Positions 58,441 to 64,000 of a stretch of DNA of 64,000 nucleotides are shown piece after piece. The position numbers and the translations under genes are program-made. Below the pieces are notes generated by a model. It had not been told where the DNA came from. It worked only from the letters and a program-made list of their open reading frames with translations, and did not search any database. Position 1 is the stretch's first letter. Each line of letters begins with the position of its first letter. The DNA is from Serpula lacrymans var. lacrymans S7.9 (lineage: Eukaryota > Basidiomycota > Agaricomycetes > Boletales > Serpulaceae): assembly GCF_000218685.1 (NCBI RefSeq), contig NW_006763303.1, positions 1,045,250 to 1,109,249 on the forward strand. The letters are read 5' to 3'.

Positions 58441-59279
58441 ATTTTTAATAATGAGAATAATCATAATAAAACAAATAAAAGAAAAAATATCAAAGTTATT
58501 AAAGAGAATCAACAGAATTAACAAAATATAAAAGAAATAAACAGAATAAACAACATAATGGGAAAATAAGAAAATAAGAATACAAGGATTTTAGGGAATA
58601 CAAAGGATACAGAAAAAAAATTTAAGGAGATCAAAAGAAATAAACAGATCATATAGATTAAATAGATAGCTTAATAGATGAAACAAAGTAAATGGAATTA
58701 ATAGAATATGTAGCAAGTATTATAATACACAATTTTTAGCCACAATTTTGATTCTTCTTTCTAACTCATATTTCTCAATATCAATTTTGGACCTTTGCAT
58801 CACACAATACTTTCCTTATTTTTATAAGGACTCAAATTTTCTCATTTGCATTCCTACAACATTGTGGCTATCCAACGGTTACCCTTCCCCATCACTCCTT
58901 TCACTATTAGACTAGAGGTTACAGCAGGTATCCTTTTACTTTTCTCTTTCTTTCTTTTATTCTCTTTTCACATTCTGAAACAGTATTCTATCTCTTGGTT
59001 TACTTGTTTGGTCTATCCATTCATTTGTGGCTGATAAGCCATTGACAGATTTGCTTCAGTAGAACAATGTTTTTGTTGTTTTCCTCCCCCCTGTCATAAT
59101 TAGCTCATTTTCACAGAAGATTGGCTTTAATATGTTTTATGTGGGGTGTCTAATGCAAGTGATTCAACGCTTTTAAGAGGTATGAAATTGGTTTCCACAT
59201 ATAATTCTGTAACTGTGACAATATTGCTCCCATGGAAAGATTACTGCCATTTACTTCTACTTTGTACTTCTCATTATTT
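58441..59279. other. AT-rich spacer
   Basis: Very A-rich at 58440-58720. Nothing recognised. Confidence 0.4.
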
Positions 59280-60170
59280 TATTGTAAGGCGAGTACTGGG
59301 GTGGAACTAACTTGTCTTTGACTTTGTTAAATGCATTTTTCTGCTCCTGTTCCCATTCTAACTTGCATTCAGGCTAATGAAGAATCCCTCTCACCATTAC
59401 CAAATCCATGTGGACTTCATTTTCAGAAAAAAATATTAGACCAAGGTAATTTACCAAGGTTTTTTGAAATTGCATTTTTCAGGTTTTAGTACAAGTGATT
59501 CTTTTGTGATATGTTAAGTGCTTGGCGTGCCATTGCCTAATATTCCTCAGTTGTTTTTGTAAAAATCATGATGTCATCCAAGTATATTAAAATCTTTGCT
59601 TTATAGATAGTATATTTATCATAGTTTAAAATATCACTGGTAAATTTATAAGTCTGAAAAACATCACTAGTGGCTCAGATAGCCCCTTATTTGTTATGAA
59701 GACTCATTTAATATCTAACTTAGTAAAATACTTGGCTCCATATAGCTTATCTACTAATTTGTTGATTGGTGGTGGGGGGTATTTGTTTTTAATAGTGATA
59801 TTGCTCAGGTTATGGTAATCCTGAACTGGTCAGAGTTTGTCATTTTTTTGATGCAAAAAAACAGTGACATAAATAGTGATTAAGATGAATAAATTTGGCC
59901 CAATTCTAAACCTTTTTTTTTATGAGTGTATCTAGTTGCTCTTGTTCTCCTACATTCAGTAGGTAGAACTTGTAATTCAGTTTGTGTTCACCTGGAATTA
60001 ATTTGATAGCATAATCCCACTTAGCCTTGACACCAAATGTTTTAGGAGTTAGAATTAAACTATCAGATCACCTTTTTTTCCAGAACATTTGCATACCTTG
60101 ATATTGTGAAAATAAGAATCAGGTCATGGTGTTACACTTTTTACCCATATTAGGAAGAGCCTCCCTACTA
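59280..60170 (-). pseudogene. Gypsy reverse transcriptase remnant, heavily decayed
   Basis: On the minus strand, in shifting frames: DYRNLNNITIKNKYPLPPIN and KLVDKLYGAKYFTKLDI, TNKGLSEPLVMFF, KILIYLDDIMIFTKTTEEY (the YxDD catalytic box, near 59590-59540) and EWEQEQKNAFNKVKDKL (start of RNase H). Many stops and deletions. It may once have belonged to the same kind of element as 49611-49851. Confidence 0.7.
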
Positions 60171-60661
60171 TTTTAGATAAATTATAAATATATCATTATT
60201 GGAATGTTATCATTGAGTCAATGAATAACACTATACTTGTTTGCCCATTATATCTATGCCATAAGCCAGAGATCTGAGCTTTCAAAAGCACTACAATCTC
60301 TTAAGTCAAAATTCACAAAATTTTGTGCTTCTCAGATTGATGTTTCTTATGCTCTGCCACTTAGCATGCTCTTGTTGTATCTTGCTCCCAATACCTCATA
60401 CCTCCACTTTAATATGTTGCTTTGGACTTTAGTCTGCCATATGCTCCCTTCAAATCTTCCGCCATTGATCACATAAACTCTTAGTCAGACCACATGATAT
60501 TTTTTAACACATATAATTATTTCTTGCTAGATATTTGTCTGCATATAACTCCATCTCCTCTCATGGTATGAAAAACTGTAACTCCTGTACTCCATTCCTC
60601 AGTTTGAGTAATTACTAGATTGAATAGCTGTTGAAGGATGCAATCTGTACCATAGACTTTG
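60171..60661. other. Spacer up to the copia LTR
   Basis: No recognised gene; probably more decayed gypsy DNA. Confidence 0.3.
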
Positions 60662-60978
60662 TGACAAAACCGGATAAACCCGGTCTCTGCCAAAGCAGCC
60701 ATTGTTCTCCATAGAGCATAGCCACCACTCCATGGAGTAACCATTGTTCTCCTAGGAGTCATTATACTGTAGCAAGTAGCACCTCCAATTATAAGTAGTA
60801 GGGGGTTTAGTAATACCTCAGTCGTTTCTATAGCCTCTCAGGCAGCGGCTGAGGTATGTTACATTACATTTATTAGAGATCACCTTAAACTAACATCTAT
60901 TGTAGTTTCACTTAGGTAAATAATAAAGTCGTTTCTATAGCCTCTCGGGCAGCAGCTGAGTTTCACTTAGTTTTATTA
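60662..60978 (+). mobile_element. 5' LTR of the right-edge copia element, family E
   Basis: 317 bp, TGACAAAACC...GTTTTATTA. Relative to the 235-bp solo copy at 49256 it carries an extra ~80 bp made by duplication of GTCGTTTCTATAGCCTCTC with unique sequence between. A probable primer-binding stretch follows (GGTTATAAGCCCTGG). Confidence 0.8.
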
Positions 60979-61047
60979 GGTTATAAGCCCTGGTGCACAA
61001 AAGCTACGCAGGAAATAATTCTTATTTGAAACGGCAACCTCGGAACC

Positions 61048-64000
61048 ATGACCACAGCACGCGATACATCCGCATGTCCAGTTCTCACTGGACCCAACAA
61101 TTTTCAGATATGGAAACTCCGGATCATCTCAAAGCTACGTCGGGAAAAAGTTCTCCGGGTTGTTATTAAAGAGGAGCTTAAGCCCTCACCAGGAAAACCT
61201 ACCTCCTCGGAGGATCCTGAGATCACCTGGATACTTAAGGATGAGAAGGCACATGGAATCATCCAAGACCACATCTCTGATGCCCTCCTAATGAGGACTG
61301 GAGACCTCACCAGCTCCAAGGAGTTATTTGATAAACTTGTCTCACTCCATCAAACGTCCAACATTGCCTTGGCCTTCTATTCATTCCAGCAACTCACCAA
61401 ATTGTCTTGGGATGAGACATCACCTATCCAGGACCACATTGCAAAAATCCGGACAATTGATTCACACCTTTCCGGAATGAAACTAGGAGTTGATACCAAA
61501 CTCATGGCCTTCGCTCTTCTCCAATCTCTCCCATGCACTCCTGAATGGCAAATATTTCAGTCATCAGTAATCAACATGATTGAAGAAAATAAACTTACCT
61601 TTGATGCAGTTGAGATCCGGATCACTGCAGAAGTTGCACGACAGTCAGGGAAGGCCCCTGGAGGTTCCGAATCAGCACTCAAATCCGAGGAGAAATGGTG
61701 TAACTTCCACAAAGCCAAATCACACAACACCTTGGAGTGTCAAACACTTCAGTCAGCTGAAAAAGGTCAAAAGAAGAAGGGAAAGGAAAATACAGTGGAG
61801 CAATCATCCGGATCTGACTCCGAGGAGGAACAGAGTCATATTATATTGGATCATGTACATATTTCCAAGCCCCTTGCTAAACGCATTCAAGCTTACCTTG
61901 TGTCGGAACCCGATAAGGCCAAAACAACAATTATTATTGACTCCGGAGCAACATCCCACATGGTCCCTCACCGCTCCTGGTTTGAGCCAGGAACATACCA
62001 TGTTCTGCATCCTCCGAGGACAATCAGTTTTGGGGATGAATCCTCTGTAAATGCCATTGGCATTGGAACAGTAATCCTACAAGCAACTGTTGGCAAAAAA
62101 GACTACAATATTGCACTGTCAAATGTCTTACTTGTGCCAAACTTCACGTTAGCACTCATCTCTGTCCACAAATTGTCCAAAACGGGGTTATCAACACTTT
62201 TCCAGCAGGGTCAATGCTGTGAGTTCGGAAAAAGGAGAAACTATCCTCACTGCGTGCACAAGCAAGGACTTTATCACACCAAGCAAAACCCGAAATTAAC
62301 CCGGAGTCAGTTTTTGCAGCAGTAGATGTAAATTTATTGCACAGGAGAATGGGACACATTGGAATGGACCGCTTGCAACGAATGGTTACAAAAAGACAGC
62401 TCCAGGACATAGACACCCTTACCAGAACCCCGGAGTTTTGTGAACCTTGTGCTTTAGGAAAGATGAAGAAATTACCTTTCATGTCCATTGGAAGAAACCG
62501 AGCCAAGCACCCCATACAAATTGTGCACACAGATGTTGGAGGACCAATCAAACCAACTTCCAGGGAGGGTTTTTGGTACTGGATTATCATTGTAGATGAT
62601 TTCTCCAAATTTCCATGGATATATTTTCTAAAACATAAAAGTGAAGCACTAGAACGATACAAGCAATGGAAAGAAGATGTCCAAACATTCTTCCGGACTC
62701 ATTTGGGAGAAGAAAACTTCACTCCACTATACACAGAATTCCTCCGGAGCAATGGGGGAGGAGGAGAATATACTGGCAATGCATTCAAAAATCAACTCCG
62801 AGGAGATGGTGTCATCCAAGAAACTACAGCTGCAGATACTCCGGAACAAAATGGCATTACAGAACGTATGAATCAGACATTGGCTACATTAGCAACCACT
62901 ATGCTCCATGATTCCAAGCTCCCAAAGTCATTTTGGGTAGATGCCATGCAAACAGCTGCATATATCACAGCATGCAGCCCAGCATCAGGACTCCATGGAA
63001 AGATCCCATATGAAATACTGTTTAAAAGGAGAGTTGATCCAACTTTGTTTTGCCCTTTCGGATGCCAAGCATATGCCTTGATTCCGAAAGACAAAAGGCA
63101 AGGGAAGTTTTACTCCAAGGGGCGCAAAGCCATAATGATTGGCTATACACATGGAAAGCAAGCCTACAAACTCCTAGACACTGAAAAACGGACTGTGTTT
63201 TCCAGTTGGCATGTCATATTCAATAAATCCGGAAAAGTACAAAAGTATGACACTGCTCCCTGGAATACAGACACTAGCACAGATCAGTGGGAGGGACTCA
63301 TTCCAGAGAATGCTCACTATCCAGACCAAAAAACATTGGAGGATGATCCTGACCCTCGGATCCGAGATCAAAATGAATTGCAAATAGAACCACATCTCCA
63401 AGGAGATGTTCTACAAGCAATGGAACCATATCAGCATAAAGATGTTCTGAGAGCAGTGGGGCAATACCTCCGTGGAGACGTTCCGAGAGCAGTGGGAGCA
63501 CCTGATCAGCTAAGACACCCTCCACAACAGTCTCTACAACCAAGACCTGAACACTGGCCATCTTCAGAATGGAAAGCCAAAGTAGAGTTACAGTCAGTGG
63601 GAGGACAGCCCCTCAACATACAGCCAGCTGATGTGGAAAAAGTCCGAATACAGCTAGACAGCCTGTCCATTGGATCAGCTTCTGGAAAGCATACAATACC
63701 TCCAAGGAGTCATCCAACACCTCCGAGGAGTGATTCAACACCTTCAGGAGTGAGTGGGGCAACAAATACACAAATGCATCTACTCCCTGGAGTACCTGCA
63801 CAAGTTCCTAAAAGAGCAGTCATGCCTGCTGAAGTCCTAGGAGTACGCAGAAGCAGTCGCCAGACTTATCCTGCAGACAAAAACCGAGATTATCAAAGGA
63901 CTCTAGATGAGGAACAGTCTTGAAAAGAGCAGCATGACCACTCCATGGAGAAACCTAACACTCCTGAGGTTCATGAAGAAACATCTGATACAGAGGAGAC
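61048..64000 (+). pseudogene. Copia gag-protease-integrase polyprotein with lesions
   Basis: The start at 61048 (MTTARDTSACPVLTGPNNFQ) opens gag. A CHHC-type knuckle CNFHKAKSHNTLEC lies at about 61699-61740. The protease motif is IIDSGATSHMVPH (61935-61973), with its catalytic Asp present. A one-base shift near 62280 moves the frame to the integrase: LLHRRMGHIG and FCEPCALGK (HHCC finger), VHTDVGGP (first Asp), EQNGITERMN (Glu). The second Asp motif reads RSNGGGGEYTG, so the expected Asp is missing. An in-frame TGA at 63921-63923 interrupts the linker before RT. The linker has three 12-residue repeats (63390-63497). Probably not mobile on its own. Confidence 0.85.
63390..63497 (+). repeat. 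Three 36-bp repeats in the copia polyprotein linker
   Basis: Three in-frame units of 12 codons: PHLQGDVLQAME, PYQHKDVLRAVG and QYLRGDVPRAVG. The units share D-V-(L/P)-x-A and diverge elsewhere. Confidence 0.75.

Larger units (their letters stand above)
60662..64000 (+). mobile_element. Copia retrotransposon, family E, 3' part beyond window
   Basis: 5' LTR, leader, then gag-pol in the order gag, protease, integrase (Ty1/copia order). RT, RNase H and the 3' LTR must lie to the right of the window if present. Confidence 0.85.

Noticed and set aside
62270..62340. Programmed frameshift between gag-protease and integrase of copia
   Set aside because: Copia elements normally use one frame here. 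No slippery site or pseudoknot is evident, and other lesions exist in the same ORF, so mutation is more likely.

Overview
The window is nuclear DNA from a fungus, almost certainly a mushroom-forming basidiomycete (Agaricomycetes). The genes carry many ~50-nt GT-AG introns. An HDEL-ending ER chaperone, a fungal Munc13-type protein, a basidiomycete-style GAPDH gene with micro-exons, and Plavaka, KDZ and TET/JBP remnants all point the same way. I cannot name a species.

Layout. Positions 1-14,014 are a compact housekeeping block: an MFSD1-like transporter (minus, runs off the left edge), a Munc13/Git1-type MHD1-C2-MHD2 protein (minus), an Lhs1/HYOU1-type ER Hsp70 (minus) and GAPDH (plus). Positions 24,137-26,884 hold one further host gene, a PPR-like, probably mitochondrial protein (plus). 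Between GAPDH and the PPR gene lies a 9.36-kb DNA transposon with ~225-bp terminal inverted repeats and a decayed DDE transposase; an old TIR fragment, two small gypsy solo LTRs (5-bp TSDs) and a 1.79-kb LTR-like element (4-bp TSD) lie inside it.

From 26,885 to the right edge the window is a nested, decaying transposon graveyard. It contains Tc1 ends, a gypsy chromovirus tail (integrase, chromodomain, LTR), three copies of a 1.8-kb TG...CA element that each keep an open ~175-180-codon frame, gypsy gag-pol debris, a MITE-like element with Pol III promoter boxes, copia LTRs and fragments, a Helitron helicase fragment, two Plavaka transposase genes, another CACTA-like transposase fragment, a Tc1 transposase and, at the right edge, a copia element that is intact in outline but mutated. 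The only apparently intact non-transposon ORF here is an intronless 265-codon PD-(D/E)XK nuclease-like gene at 32,124-32,921.

The most notable locus is 41,250-43,537. It holds a TET/JBP-type dioxygenase pseudogene that keeps the H-x-D, distal His and 2-oxoglutarate Arg, facing the C-terminal remnant of a KDZ transposase and followed by a Plavaka transposase. This is the footprint of the basidiomycete transposon class known to carry TET/JBP genes. Many lesions across the transposons are C-to-T or G-to-A changes at CpG, as expected if these elements were methylated.

All element boundaries, TSDs and protein assignments were read by eye from the sequence; no database search was run.
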